Positions 11,361 to 23,244 of a DNA stretch of 64,000 nt are shown piece after piece. Position numbers and translations under genes: made by a program. This DNA is from Bettongia penicillata ogilbyi (Eukaryota > Chordata > Mammalia > Diprotodontia > Potoroidae): NCBI GenBank assembly GCA_023548195.1, contig JAJHZJ010000220.1:2239279-2303278 (forward strand), read 5' to 3'. Positions within the stretch are counted from its first letter, which is position 1, and each line of letters begins with the position of its first letter. The notes below the pieces were generated by a model. The model was not told the DNA's origin. It was given only the letters and a program-made list of their open reading frames with translations, and ran no database searches.

Positions 11361-13175
11361 TATGTATCAGCAAGTTATAATAATGTAGGATGTTGCAGAA
11401 TGAGAAAGTCTCCAAGTTCATGATCTGAGAGAGGAGGGGCCAAAGCTTCCCTTCTTCTGTTCAGTAATGGAGACAGGAGGAGGTGCTGGATGCAGGAGTC
11501 TTAGTATCTAGAGTGTTTTTCTCTTGTCAGGACTCTCAGTGTTAATAAAAGTGTAATTGACAACTGAGGAGAAACTGGAGTAAGAGTCAAGCTCACCTGA
11601 GTGTTCAGTTATAAGTGGATGGTGACACAGAGAAGAACAGGCGTAGCCCCCACCAGGCAATATGTTCCAGGTGATAAGGGTTCCAAACACAGTACTTAGC
11701 TTCAGTACCCATCAGACCACAAGGTTCAGATGATTATGGGTCTGGTCCTGCTCTCCATCTCTTAGTGCGATAACTCGACGCTATGCCTCAAAGGTTCCAC
11801 AACAATAACTAATGAAATAGTAGTATTTAATATAAGGAGAAAAGTTGTGAAATAGTGCTAAAGTAATTTAGGATTGATATTCACAAACTAGCTGGGTAAA
11901 TTTGATGAAAATGACCAGTGAAATGATTTTGCAAAACTGATATCTTAAATAGTTTTTTTTCCAAACTTATGACATCTTTTATTACTTTCCTTTTGGGTTT
12001 ATATAACTACTTTGGTTTTGTGACTGTTTGAATGCAAACACTATTCAAATACATTAACTTTCTTTTAATGAATTAAGTAGATTTGAACATGTTGTTATGA
12101 AAAGAAATATATGGGCTAAATTATGTTGTTTTTCTGCCTCACCCAAGGAGTATTCTGTCTTCAGTTCACTGATAAATAAAGGAAAACAAAAGTATAACAT
12201 ACAAAGTACCTATAAAGAAAATGACATGGCTTGAAAATTGTATTTGCATTTTTATTTCTTTTGTGGTATTATTTTCTTTCCATCTTTCACAATTTGAAGA
12301 GCTAGCAGCTCTCTTGAGTCCAGACTAGGCTTTCTAACATGAGTCTTAATATCTGCAATAAAATATAGCTTTCTAGTATTTCTTAAAGAAGTCATACAGA
12401 AACCTTTTAAAATCCCCACAAGAATTTGAAATCATTTTAAGGATAGTATTTCAAAATTTAAAAGTACATTTTAGGAAGAGTGAATTGCAGAAGAAAAGAA
12501 ATTATAACTCATTAAGGGATTATCTAGCATTATATAATAATGTGTCTCACTATATAATGTGTATACACATATTCATAGACATAATACAACTTAAAATATG
12601 AAAACAAGCAAGAGCTACATTTTTCCCCAAAGTGATAAAACTGCCTTAAAAAATCCCAGCTTGTTTTATTAAGCATAGAGGATTTATTTGCTCAAAGGGA
12701 GTACAATCTCTGCCATCAAAGATAAAGGCACAAGTTGCTATGCTAATTTGGATTTTCTTCCTTTTTGTTCACGAAGTTAAAGTTTCTTATGCTCTTCAGA
12801 AGGGAATAAAGGCAAGGCTTCTATTTGTATGGTCCTTCTGAAACAAAGAATTTGAGTTTGCATCACAAAAATGCAGCCATTACAAAGAAAGTCACAGGAA
12901 ATTTTCTCCTTCTACCTGAAAGTTATGAAGCTTTGTTATTCGTCTCCTTCAGAAACAAGAGCAACATCACATAAAAGTGCCCTGAAAAATTTTCTGTGGA
13001 TTTTCTTTTTGATTTTTCTTAGAGATCTTAAAACCCAGAAGCTTAGAATGTCACAGAAGAATGCATTACTCAAGTTTCCTCTAAAGTCTGAAATGGACAT
13101 GTTAGGGAAGTCTAATTTATTCCTTTATCCCTGGTCAATATTTCACTCTATGTAAAGGAACACACTTTCTAGGAT
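11361..13175. other. Unassigned sequence, 1.8 kb
   Basis: No repeat family recognised. The part at 11390-11810 is less AT-rich and has a few CpGs near 11767-11780. The open frame at 12871-13155 (94 codons) resembles no family I know and has no splice or codon evidence. Confidence 0.5.
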
Positions 13176-13177
13176 CA

Positions 13178-13385
13178 TAAAGATGTCCATCAAAAAATAT
13201 CCCATGACAGTCTACTATATGCAAGGTACTATGGTTAGATGTGTGAAGATAAAAAAGACAATAGATATATCCAGAAGCTTACAGTCTTTCTGGCAGATAA
13301 GATCTATACTGCCTCTCATCCTGCAAAAACAAACAAAACAAATAGAAAAAAGATACAAGGCAGTATATAGCAATGGCAATGAAGA
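13178..13385 (-). mobile_element. LINE-2 3' end fragment, antisense
   Basis: Weak match to the antisense L2 3' end: 'tctactatatgcaaggtact', then 'aagcttacagtctttctgg' and 'aaaagatacaaggcagtata'. Confidence 0.55.
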
Positions 13386-13449
13386 GACAGATAAGTGGAT
13401 TATCTAATAATGGCTCAAAAGAAGAAATGATGACCATCACCTCAACAAT

Positions 13450-13645
13450 GACAATAAATAGCATTTATATAACATCTAAGGATTTGCAAAGCATTTTACA
13501 AATAACTCATTTTATTCTCTCAAGAACCCTGGTGGATAATAATTTTTCAGGAAAAGAAACTGAGGCAAGCAAAAGGTAAATGACTTGTCATTGATCACAT
13601 AGCTAATAAGTATCTGAGCTAAGATTTGAACTCAAGGACAGCACA
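13450..13645 (-). mobile_element. MIR, antisense
   Basis: Antisense MIR order: 'gcatttatataacat', 'gcaaagcattttacaaataa', 'gaaactgaggcaagc', 'gatcacatagctaataag', 'gatttgaactcaaggacag'. Confidence 0.8.
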
Positions 13646-13649
13646 TTCA

Positions 13650-14080
13650 CACAAGTAAAAGAATAATGTGTGGTTGAAGGATCATATACATCTGTTACAT
13701 AAGTCTTTGGGAATAAAATTACTATCTAAAGGCTCAGAACCAAACCTCAAAGGAACTGGTCAGTTTTAGAGATTTCCCTCACAAATCTCTTTGTTAAATA
13801 TTTCTTTTGCAAGTACTCAAAAGTTTTCCCTGGGCATGACAATATTTGGCTAATTTCTAGACTTACACAAAGCAGAAAAGGACTCTCAGCTCCCATTTAA
13901 GTGCTAAGGATAATAGCATAGCACAGACTTTTAAACAACAGAGGACCCAAAGGATTCATAAACACCCAAAGCCATAAATAGTCAAAGCAATTTACCACAA
14001 CTTTCCTGTAGTGCTCTGGCTCCCCAGGATCTATACAGTTAACTTGACTTCTAATAATAGAATATTTTCTTCTCCCCACC
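13650..14080. other. Unassigned sequence
   Basis: Nothing recognised. Confidence 0.5.
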
Positions 14081-14082
14081 AA

Positions 14083-14172
14083 AACACACACACACACACA
14101 CGCACACATGCACGCACGCACACACACTCAGTCACACACACATGGACTCATGCATGCTTGCATGCACACACA
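14083..14172. repeat. (AC)n compound microsatellite
   Basis: AC repeats with CG, TG and GC interruptions over 90 bp. A second short CA run is at 14276-14288. Confidence 0.95.
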
Positions 14173-14294
14173 GGATAAAAAGCCTATGAAGAGAAATACA
14201 GAATTCTCCAGATTTATAATACTGTACAGGTCAAACACTGAATCCCAGATTACTTAAAAATGTCAATAAAAAAACACAAACACACACATACCAC

Positions 14295-14812
14295 CCCCAT
14301 CCCTCCCAAGTATACCTTATTTTTCTTTCCCTCAGGGATTTTTTCTGTCCTCTGAATTTATGACATTATTCTTTAATTACAACCTTTTGCCCCTTAAGTA
14401 GGGAATGTACTCAAAGATAATTGAGTATCAACCCAAACCTCACAGTACCACAAAATGGAAAAGTCCAGATTCTTCTTCCTTGTCTTGGTTCTGTGACTTG
14501 CTACATGGCTTAGATTGTGTTATTTCACTGCTGATGGATGGCTCATTTGTTGCTTCATGCTTAGCTCAGAATCATTGTGACTCTGTTTTTGCCGTTATCA
14601 TGCTGTATTGTTGCCTAGCCCTTTTCTCAGTAATTTACAATGATGTATTTGTGTGTTGACCTGTATCCTCTCAGTCCAAGCTCCCCATGTCCCAGGAAAG
14701 TCCCCATTAAAGGAACTCTCTATGTAAGTTAAATAAATAAGATGACAATATGCAGCCTTGTTACACTCCTTTTCCAGTCCTAAACTAATCAGAAGCTCCA
14801 AATTCAGGTTTT
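14295..14812. other. Unassigned sequence
   Basis: No repeat recognised. The 84-codon frame at 14405-14659 has no recognisable homology. Confidence 0.5.
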
Positions 14813-14814
14813 AA

Positions 14815-15693
14815 TTGTCGCTTTTTGGTCCACCTATAGGTTCCTTAAGAGACAAGTAAGATGATCTGGTACTCCCATCATTTTGAGCACTTGCAACATT
14901 TTGTTGTGATCCACATAGTCAAAGGCTGCAGAGTAGTCAATGAAGCAGTAGATTTTTTTCTGGAGCTCTCTTGCCTTCTCAGTCCAGCAAATGTTGGCAA
15001 TTTGGTGTCTAGCTCCTTGGTCTCCTTTGAAAACTAGCCAGCTTTTCTGGTAATTCTAAATTCACATATTGCTGAAGTTAGCTTGCAGAATCAGAAGAAA
15101 TGTACTGCTGTTTGGTAATTTGAACATTCCTTGGTGGATTGAACTTCTTTAGTATTGGGACATAAACTTATCTTCTAATCCAGTGGCCATTGTTGGGTTT
15201 TCCAAATTTACAGGCATATTGAAAGGAACACTTTAAACAGCACCATCTTTTAGGATCTAAAATAGCTCAGTTGAAATTCCATCACTTTCACTAGGCTTAT
15301 TGTTGAGTGATTCTTCCTAAGGCCCACTTGACTCCATTCTCCAGAATGTCTGGCTCTTGACCAATAACCATATCATCACTATTATTGGTGATGCAACATG
15401 ACTATAGTGAAAATGTATTTAATAGGAATGTATGTATAGAACCTATATAAAATTGTATGTCATCTTGGGGAGAGAAAGGGGGATGGGGGAAGGAGGGGAA
15501 AAATAATTTAAGTTATATGATAACGATTGCAGAACAAGAAAAAAATAAAATTAATATATAAAAAATAATTATTAGTGATGTTATGATGTTTCTTGTTCAG
15601 TTCTTTTATGTATTATTGCCACCTCTTCTTAATCTCTTCCATTTTTGTTTGTCCTTACCTTTTTCATCTTTTATCATGCCCATTTTTGCACAA
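14815..15693 (-). pseudogene. RTE/BovB-like LINE reverse-transcriptase fragment, antisense
   Basis: On the minus strand the left end reads as the RTE reverse-transcriptase segment of the form FxDYSxAFDYVDHNKMLQVL followed by LLRNLY. The blocks 'ggcccacttgactccattct', 'tgtctggctcttg' and 'gccacctcttcttaat' are in the order of BovB antisense. It is interrupted at 15394-15567 by a short A-tailed insertion; the BovB match resumes directly after it. The frame is degenerate. Nothing of the RTE 3' end is present to the left of 14815. Confidence 0.85.
15381..15580 (+). mobile_element. Short A-tailed retroelement with 13-bp target-site duplication
   Basis: The duplication attattRgtgatg occurs at 15381-15393 and 15568-15580 with one mismatch and encloses 174 bp. 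The insert starts 'caacatgacta', contains 'agaacctatataaaattg' and a G-rich block, and ends in A/T-rich sequence with aataaaatta. A related sequence, interrupted, lies at 29053-29280. The body resembles the last part of the HAL1 3' region (compare 47080-47220), so it is probably a severely 5'-truncated HAL1/L1 tail or a SINE derived from one. Confidence 0.75.
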
Positions 15694-15694
15694 A

Positions 15695-15842
15695 CTGATA
15701 GAGATCATGTAGTCCAAAACTCTTTTTATAAAATGAAGAAAATGAGATTTACAAAATTTAGCTGATTTTTTCAATATAATTCAGATGAGTAGTTGTAAAG
15801 CCAGAAATTGAACCCCTGACTCACCATTTTCTATCCCTTAGC
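15695..15842 (-). mobile_element. MIR-type SINE, antisense
   Basis: Antisense pattern 'gagatcatgtagtccaaaac', 'ataaaatgaagaaaatgaga', 'gtaaagccagaaattgaacc' and 'ctgactcaccattttc', as in MIR/MIR3-type elements. Strongly diverged. Confidence 0.6.
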
Positions 15843-15844
15843 AA

Positions 15845-16508
15845 AATAAAATATGATATTTTTCACATATACCTTCCTTCACCAAAACCACTAAGGTTTT
15901 TATTTCTCTTGGGTTTAATCTTTAAAAGGTTTGCAGTTCAACAGTAAGTCATTTGGTTTCTTACCAAAATTAATGACTGTTCTTTCATTCATTAAGGAAA
16001 ATGTATTTTGCTAACTGTTGCAATAAAATTTCTTGGTCAAATGATTAAAGCACTACAGTAAGTGGATAGGTACTTTTTACTATATTGCTATATGCTGTGA
16101 CCAACTTTAACTCCTTCTGTGCAATTTACCATCTACCAGAAGTGAGGCAGGCAATCCTGAAGTTATAAATAGTAATCATATTTTTCTCTTTAGCGGATCC
16201 AATATGTAAATGAAATTTGTATAATTTCTTTTTAAAAATAATTTTATGTGCTCTTACCGTTAACAAGCACTAAACAATATAAACCAATATTTATAAATAT
16301 TTACACATTAAAGACTGTATCTACACAATATGTATGTAACTATTTGTCAGTTTTCTTTTTTTATACCTCATTGCATCTTCCATTTTTAAATTATTTTGTG
16401 TACGTAGTCATAGAATTCTTATTAAATAATTAATAGTGTGAATATCTTAGGTGTACCTAGCATATACATTTTTCTTTTTGTATAATCATACTGTAAATCT
16501 AGTCTAAT
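15845..16508. other. Unassigned AT-rich sequence
   Basis: Nothing recognised. Confidence 0.5.
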
Positions 16509-16510
16509 AT

Positions 16511-16536
16511 ACATATATATATATATATATATATAT
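16511..16536. repeat. (TA)n microsatellite
   Basis: TA/AT run of about 26 bp. Confidence 0.95.
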
Positions 16537-16539
16537 CAG

Positions 16540-17225
16540 AGCATCAGTGTAATAGGATACTAGAAGGCCATTAAATGATTACTATAAAGAATGCAAAGAA
16601 ATTTAGAAAGATTTATTTTAAGTAATTTGAAGCAAAGAAAGCAGAACTAGGACAGTATTTTCATTGGCATAAACCCATATATTTCTTTTCTTTTGAACAG
16701 AAAAACCATATTTTAATTCTGTCCTCACCCTAATAAGTACATGTACAATTTCATAGTTCTCCTTGCTCCTCTTCCCTTTTCTTGAAAAATGTCCCTGTAA
16801 AACAGTGGAAGGCATCCAAGATTTTAATGCAAAATGGAGTATGGTTCATTTGGAAAGGGAAGAACAACAGTGACATTCTTACCAGAAAAAAAAAATCAGA
16901 ATTGATACTTAAAAGAGCTTTTCTTTGACCCTGCTATCCTTCTATATTATTTCTGCATTTTTTCTTTCTCTGTAATACTAAATTCTCGTAGTTTATATAT
17001 ACTGCAGTCCACTACATCACCTGCCACTCATTCCTTTCTGCTTTCTATTTCCTACAAATGGAAAATCAACATCTGATTTCATTGTCTTTTCTTACACATC
17101 CTCTTTGATATCTGTGCAAAATATAGTCACTTCTTTTCCTTGAAGTCTTCTTTTCCTTTGATTTCTTTGGCACCATATCATCCTATTTCTCTTCCTACCT
17201 ACCTACATAATCAAGTCTCCTATCC
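16540..17225. other. Unassigned sequence with a possible L2 fragment
   Basis: Bases about 16920-17225 are pyrimidine-rich and may be a plus-strand LINE-2 reverse-transcriptase remnant (the 'ttctcttcctacctacctac' region), but the match is weak. The rest is unassigned. Confidence 0.35.
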
Positions 17226-17949
17226 TTTTCTATTTTACAGGTGACCTCATCCCATTTATATTCAGAGCTATGATCATTAGCTGTATATTTCCAACTATTT
17301 TCTTCTTTTTTTTCTTGAGTGTGTTCAACACCAATACTCGAGGTTTGATGTAGTCTTCTTCTCCCCTGCTTTTTTTTTTCTTTTTGCCTTGTCATACTCC
17401 AATAACAGGTTCATACCCGTTCTCCCCCTTTTTATGATTCCCTCTCTGAGTTTATAGATTCTTTTGATTAAGACTAATCCTTCCCTAAATTCACCTTCCC
17501 TCTTACCCCCATCCTTACTTTCAGATTTTTCTCTTCTCCTATTGAGTGTAATGCATTTCTACACCAAGATCTGAGTGTTTTACCCTCATTCAGCCATTTC
17601 AGGTGAAAGCGAAATTTCAATGATGTACACTCCTCCCACTTACTTTTCAGTTGTGTAGAAGTCTGTTTGGGTTCTATATTATTTTAAGTAATCAGTTCTC
17701 CTTTTTTCCTTCTTCCCTTTCCTTTCAATTTTTAAAATCATAAAAAAATAACAAAATAACTCCCTGACCCTCTGTCTTATTTGACTGACTCTATGACTTC
17801 TGATGATATGAGGATTCTAAGGGAATAATATTATGCTGTCATTATAATGTAAAAACTTATAAAGTGCCTTCCAAACAGATTACCTCAACTTGTCCTTTTA
17901 TGTGTCTGTTGACCCTCATATTTATATTTCAAAGTTTATGTTTAGCTGT

Positions 17950-18900
17950 GTTCCTTTCATCAGGAATAACTGAAAGATCTCTATTTCATTAAAAATCCCT
18001 TTTCTCTATAGGATTTGCCTCAGTTTTGTTGGGTAAGTTATTCATGGTTATAAGTTGAATTCATTTGCCTTCTGGTGTGTAGTGGTACATTGTATAGTAG
18101 TAGCTGCTAAATTTTGTATGATCCTAAGTCTGTATCCTCAGTGCTTAAAATCTCTCTCCAATCTTCCCCACCCTTTTTGTTCTTTTTTATTCTTTTTCTT
18201 TCTTTTTTTCCTGCCTTTTTATTGCATTTTTTTCCCTTGGCTTGGAAGTTCTGGATTTTGGTTATGAAGTATCTGAGAGTTATCATTTTAGGATTGCTTT
18301 TAGGAAGTGCCTGGTAGATTCTTTCACTTTTCATTTTGTTCTCTTGTTCCTGATTTCTTGATATATAGTATCCAAGCTCTTTTTTGGTGGGAAATGAAGG
18401 TGGGATACTGCTTTTAGGCAGTCTAATAATTCTTAAATCATAGCTTCCTGATCTGTACCTTATGTTTTTTTCCTATTTTTTCAATCTTTTAACTATTCAT
18501 TTAATATTTCTTCTGACACAGTTGGTGGTGTGGTGGATAAAGAGGGCTTCCTGGAGTCAGGAAGACTTAAGTTTAAAGTTTGACACTTAACTAGTTGTGA
18601 GAACCAGGGCAACTCCTTTACCTCAGTCTTTCTCAGCTTCATCAACCGTAAAATAGGAATAATAAAAGCACCTATATCACAGGGTTGGTGAGACTAGATG
18701 ACTTTTTCTCATATTTTTGTCAAAAATATTTGCCAAATGTGCTTAGTATAGTTTTTGAAATATAGTAGGTACTATATAAATGCTTATTCCCTCACTTCTT
18801 GCCTCATGGAATAATTAATTTCCATTTGGTCCATCCTTATTTTCAAGAATTCTCTTACATACACTGCTTATGCTAAATTTTACTTTCTTTTTCAAGTAGT
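17950..18900 (-). pseudogene. HAL1/L1 ORF1 remnant
   Basis: Blocks 'tcagttttgttgggtaagtt', 'gccttctggtgtgtagtgg', 'tagctgctaaattttgtatg' and 'ggcttggaagttctgga' are in the order of antisense ORF1 in the other copies (compare 5480-5700). The frame is broken and split by a MIR. Confidence 0.7.
18525..18800 (+). mobile_element. MIR/CORE-SINE inside HAL1
   Basis: Head 'gtggtggataaagag', 'cctggagtcaggaagactta', 'tagttgtgagaaccagggca', 'cttcatcaaccgtaaaatag', then 'atagtaggtactatataaat'. ORF1 homology is present on both sides, so the SINE inserted after the HAL1. Confidence 0.85.
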
Positions 18901-19544
18901 AGTTGGCTCTAGACCCTGATAGATAGATGAAAGGCTCAACAAATTCAAAGCAACTGTACTTTTGACCTAGCTCTGTCCTGGGCATAGGGACAAGCTCTTG
19001 GGTTGCTGCTGGCCCCCAGCTTTGTTCAGAGCTCTGGGAGTTGAATACTTTACTCTTTGAAACCCTTGTACAAGCCTCATCTCATACCATTTTTTTTTAT
19101 TTTGGCCTAGGGCTAAGTCTGCAACCCACTCTGAAATACCTCAGCTTTTTGACTAGCTATTCTCTTAGAGGAATCTCTAACCTAGGGATCAATGTTGGGT
19201 GACCTTGCACTAATGACTGTTTGCTGCTACAGGGACTCCGTTTCTGATCTAGGCCCTTGCTGAATACCCTTTGGTGCTGTCTGGGCCTCAAACTGAATCC
19301 TATATCCTAGGTAATCCCGATTCCACAGGTCTTGCCCTGGTCACTTGCTTTTAGGTTGAATTTGGGATCTTACACTAGAAAAATGGTACATTGTGGTTTT
19401 TCTTAAAATTTACTAAACACTGAAAGGCATCAAAGTTTCCTTATATCTCTGTTGAAGTATTTTTTTTGTGGGGAGGTGAGGTGGGGAGGAACAGAGGAGA
19501 TGGCTTGTACTATTTCCGCCTACTTGCCATTTTAACTAGTATCC

Positions 19545-19690
19545 ACTTGAGGTCATTAAGCAAAAGCTTGATGACAACTTGTTGATATGATATAGAGGAG
19601 ATTCTTTTTTCACATGCAGTTTGGACAAGTGCCTCTTAGATTCTTTCCAACACCTAATCCTCATTACAGGATAGATGCTTAAAAATGTTG
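19545..19690 (+). mobile_element. CR1/L3 LINE 3' fragment
   Basis: Pattern 'gtcattaagcaaaagcttga', 'tgacaacttgttgatatg', 'agaggagattctt' followed by 'gattctttccaacacctaat', matching the 3' tail seen at 53300-53480. Confidence 0.65.
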
Positions 19691-19744
19691 AATGAATGCC
19701 TATGAAGGAATAGATAATTTTTTCAAAATAAAAATTGCAGAAAA

Positions 19745-20000
19745 GTCAGTTGATACAGTAGATAAAGAGCTAGATCAGGAGTTCCCAAAGACCTATAATC
19801 AGATCTAGCCGAAGACATTACTTGTGTGTCTTTGGGTAAATAACTTAAACTCTGTTTGCGTCAGTTTCCTAATATGTAAAATGGAGATTATAATAACACC
19901 TGCCTCCCAATATTGTTGTGAAGATAAATTAAGATATTTATAAAAGTGCTTGACAAACCTTTAAGTGTTTTTACAAATGGTAGTTATTATTAGGAATTTG
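19745..20000 (+). mobile_element. MIR
   Basis: Ordered blocks: 'cagtagataaagagctagat', 'gtgtctttgggtaaataact', 'tcagtttcctaatatgtaaa', 'ttgtgaagataaattaagat', 'tggtagttattatt'. Confidence 0.85.
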
Positions 20001-20004
20001 CCTC

Positions 20005-22020
20005 TTCATTTTGAATTTTCTTTAACCATCAGTAATCTGAAAAATAAACATTGAGTTTCAGAGGAGAAAGGTCATTGGATCCTTATTTAATAGGCTATAA
20101 AATTCTTTTCAAAGCAACATCTCTAATCAAGAACAGGACTATTGCTCTACATTTGGCAGAATAATCAGAGAAAATGATGCCACCATCTCAACCACTCTGA
20201 GCTATAAACTTATTCAAGAAATTCTCTGGAAGGACTGGAGCTGTTTTTCTGTTGGGCATTTTGGTTTTCTTCCTTCTTGAGGTCATTTCTTTGTACCTCA
20301 CAGGGCCAATGTAACTCTTCATAAATTTATTTTTCTTAAAAAGGGAATATATATGTAATATAACTATGTATAACTATAATTAAATATAATATATATATAT
20401 TAAATACCCATTAACTATATTTAACTATAATTAAATAATAGAACTATAATTAAATTAGACACTAAAAAAGAAAGAAAATGAATGTGTTATGCATTGATTA
20501 TAAATTAGGCATTTTCACATAAGTGGGAATTATTTGGACAATTATTTCTCCAACACAATAAATTGTACCCTGGATCATGAAGTATATTAATACCAACTCA
20601 AATTTTATTTTAAAGCAATTGCTGTATCTGGGAAAAAAAAAAACCAAAAACATTTGCCTAACCTATAATCTTGCATTTAACTTCTCTCTCACTCTATTTT
20701 CCATGTACATTGATGTTAAATGAACTGTAACCATTGTTGTATAATGGTATTTAGAAGGTGGATGATGAAAAAAGACATTTTCCCCCTTTTGAAGAGCTTT
20801 CATTCTGCCTTTTCTATAGTGGGCTCCTAAATCTCTGTGGCTGCTTGAATACACTAGTATTCAGTATTGACAGTGCTGGGTCTGCAAAGTTGTTGTCATC
20901 TTTGCCTAACTAAACCTTGTACATAACACATTTTAAAGCTGGGTGCCTTTTCCTTGGATAATCCATATCTAGGTCCATCCCCATTTGATTCCTCTTTCGT
21001 GCTACCCCTCTCTATGTCCCCAGGTGAAGGTTTGGTGTGATAGTGAGTGATTTATGTTATACTTTGACTCATAGCCAAAGATACATGAGGCTTACTCAAA
21101 GTACTCTGATGATCCGTACTCTGAGTAAAGATATCTGGACAAAAGAACTTTAACAATGGTATCTGAGTAGGAAAAAATGGCTTTCCACATGTCAAGTCAG
21201 AACCTCTCTAGTTTGCACTAGTCTTGGCATTCAGTGATACAGTGGAATAATGAAAGAATATGATAGATTAGTAGCCTGGAAGAGTAAGAAGAAGCTTAGC
21301 CTTAACCCTAACGTCTTACAAAAGTGCTACATATCAGGAAAAAAGATTATAGGAAAAGGATAACATTCTAAGTAGCAACTAAAAGAAATCAATTAAACCT
21401 GGCTCACATACCCAGGGGCAAAGATGAAGCATGGTCATATTGCCATGATTTTCCTAATTGTTGATAGCACAAGATGGCTGGAGGATTTGGCACTGTTGAC
21501 ACAGAGAAGTTTTGACCTTTGGTAAATAATCAGTTTGGGGGCAATATTATGAAAGGGGCAAAAAAAAAGTGGCTTTGTGTGTACCACTGTAACCTACTTT
21601 CTGACCAGTAGTTGACCCAGAGGGTAGAGTTTGGTGATCCATGAAAAAATTGAGTCAGCCTCTTGGGAATCAACTTAAAAGAAGAATTAAACAAGGCATT
21701 ACACAGGATAAGTAGGCATTAGTGATTTGTGAACTGCACTTTTGGCAGCAGTTTCCAAATGGATGAGAACATGGGTCTATATGCACATCAATGAAATTGG
21801 AGAGGGAAAATAGGAAATGAGTAGATTTATTTGTGGTTCTACGGTGATCTATTCTCATCATAATTGATAATAAAGTACCATATTGAGATTCTCTCTCTCT
21901 ATGGTAATGACATTAATTTGAAGAAATGAAGAGCAGCAACTGGAACTGACCAAATCAATCTGCAAGAATTGCACAAAATATGCAATAAATTTTAAATAAA
22001 CTGATGTTTACACACTCACT
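20005..22020. other. Unassigned sequence, 2 kb
   Basis: No gene or repeat family recognised. An AT-rich simple stretch of ATTAA/TATA units is at 20340-20460 and an A run at 20632-20643. Confidence 0.5.
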
Positions 22021-22024
22021 GACT

Positions 22025-22237
22025 TTAGAATTATAAGCTGTTGTTTAGTCTTCTTTAGTTGTGCCCAACTCTTTGTGACCCATTTGAAGTTTTTATGGCA
22101 AATATGCTGGTTTGATTTGTCAATTCCTTCTCCAGTTCATTTTACATGTGAAGAAACAGAGGCAAAAGAGGGTCAAGTGACTTTCCCAAGATCACACAAC
22201 AAGTAAGTGTCTGAGGCCAGATTTGGTGATTTGAAAT
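22025..22237 (-). mobile_element. Mar-1-type CORE-SINE with RTE/BovB-like tail
   Basis: On the plus strand it starts 'gttgtttagtcttctttagt', the reverse complement of a BovB-like tail, then 'ccttctccagttcattttac', 'gaaacagaggcaaaag', 'gatcacacaacaagtaagtg' and 'ctgaggccagatttgg'. Same architecture as 2988-3245. Confidence 0.85.
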
Positions 22238-22380
22238 TCGGATGCTTATTGCCTGTGCTACCTTGGACAAGTCACTTAACCTCTGAGATTCGCTCCTTAT
22301 CTATAAAATGAGAGGGTTGGACTTGATGACATCTGAGTTCCCTTTTAGTGATTCATTTAGAATCCTATGAAAATTGTCTA
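22238..22380 (+). mobile_element. MIR-type SINE, 3' part
   Basis: 'ccttggacaagtcacttaac', 'cttatctataaaatgagagg', 'gttggacttgatgacatctg', ending 'agaatcctatga'. Lies directly against the Mar-1 element in opposite orientation. Confidence 0.75.
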
Positions 22381-22404
22381 AAATGACCATTTACTTCCTG
22401 GGAC

Positions 22405-22690
22405 TCAGATACACATTACATTAGCACTGGAAGGGACCCCAGAGACCATCTAGTTCCATTAACCACTAGAAAATCTCCACAGATAGTGTTTCCAGCCTTC
22501 CTTTTAATACTTAAAGTGACTGGGAATTCATTCTAGTTAGTATAATGTATATAATATGTTCTACTCTTGGACAGCTCTGATTGGTAGTAATTAGAGTTTG
22601 TATTGAGGAAAAAAGTCTGCTTTGTTGCAACTCACCAAATGATTTTAATTATGCCCTCTGGGGTCAACCACAACAATTCTAATTCCTAAA
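22405..22690 (-). mobile_element. CR1/L3 LINE 3' fragment, antisense
   Basis: 'cactggaagggaccccagag', 'accatctagttcca', then 'ttggacagctctgattg' and 'atgccctctggggtcaacca', the antisense order of the CR1/L3 3' UTR. Confidence 0.65.
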
Positions 22691-22694
22691 CAAT

Positions 22695-23065
22695 ACTTAA
22701 AAATTGGTTTTTCAATTTAAGGATGTGATCTTGTTTATTCATTGTCTGGCATAATCATATTTTTTTTGAAAGAGAAGAAAATTTAATCTACTGATATTCA
22801 GATTAATTTATCAAAGTGATTATTCACTTAATAAGAAAGTACAGGAGAAGCAGTATCAGATAATGAACAGACCAGTGGTAGAGCCCTAAAATCCTGGGGT
22901 AGTAGTCTCATTTCTGACATATAATAAATAAGTGACCATGACAGGGTCACTTGAGAGTGAATTGTCCCAGAATATTCTGTAATTATTGACCAGCTACTGA
23001 TCTGCATTAGTGGTGGCAGTCTTTGTAACCAGACTGCTCTTCAGCAACAAAACCATATTACTGAA
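22695..23065. other. Unassigned sequence
   Basis: Nothing recognised. Confidence 0.5.
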
Positions 23066-23068
23066 ATC

Positions 23069-23087
23069 AAAAAAAAAAAAAAAAAAA
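23069..23087. repeat. A19 homopolymer
   Basis: Uninterrupted A run followed by a GA-rich stretch. No recognised SINE or LINE body precedes it. Confidence 0.95.
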
Positions 23088-23168
23088 GGAAGAAAGAAAA
23101 GGACATATAGATTGCTTACTTAAGCTCTCTTGAGGAATGAAATTTCTTAAATTCCTATAACTTCTTTA

Positions 23169-23170
<2 letters not shown>

Positions 23171-23240
<70 letters not shown>
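23171..23240. repeat. (CT)n microsatellite
   Basis: CT dinucleotides over 70 bp with one CCC interruption near 23205. Confidence 0.97.
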
Positions 23241-23241
<1 letters not shown>

Positions 23242-23244
23242 TTC

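Larger units (their letters stand above)
17230..19540 (-). mobile_element. Old HAL1-type element, antisense, with MIR inside
   Basis: Left to right: a CT-rich 3' region with 'cccatttatattcagagcta', antisense ORF1 C-terminal half (about 17950-18520), an inserted MIR (18525-18800), antisense ORF1 N-terminal half (18800-18900), and a 5' UTR ending near 19540 where the sense strand would start with an aagtaggcggaaatag-like block. No ORF2 lies between ORF1 and the 3' region. It is more diverged than the copy at 4.4-7.0 kb and lacks the microsatellite of that subfamily. Confidence 0.75.

Noticed and set aside
12871..13155. 94-codon frame as a possible exon
   Set aside because: No similarity to any family I know, no clear splice sites or codon bias, and a chance frame of this size is expected in 64 kb.
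23069..23240. A run followed by (CT)n as the tail of a retroelement
   Set aside because: No recognisable SINE or LINE body precedes the A run and no target duplication is visible.
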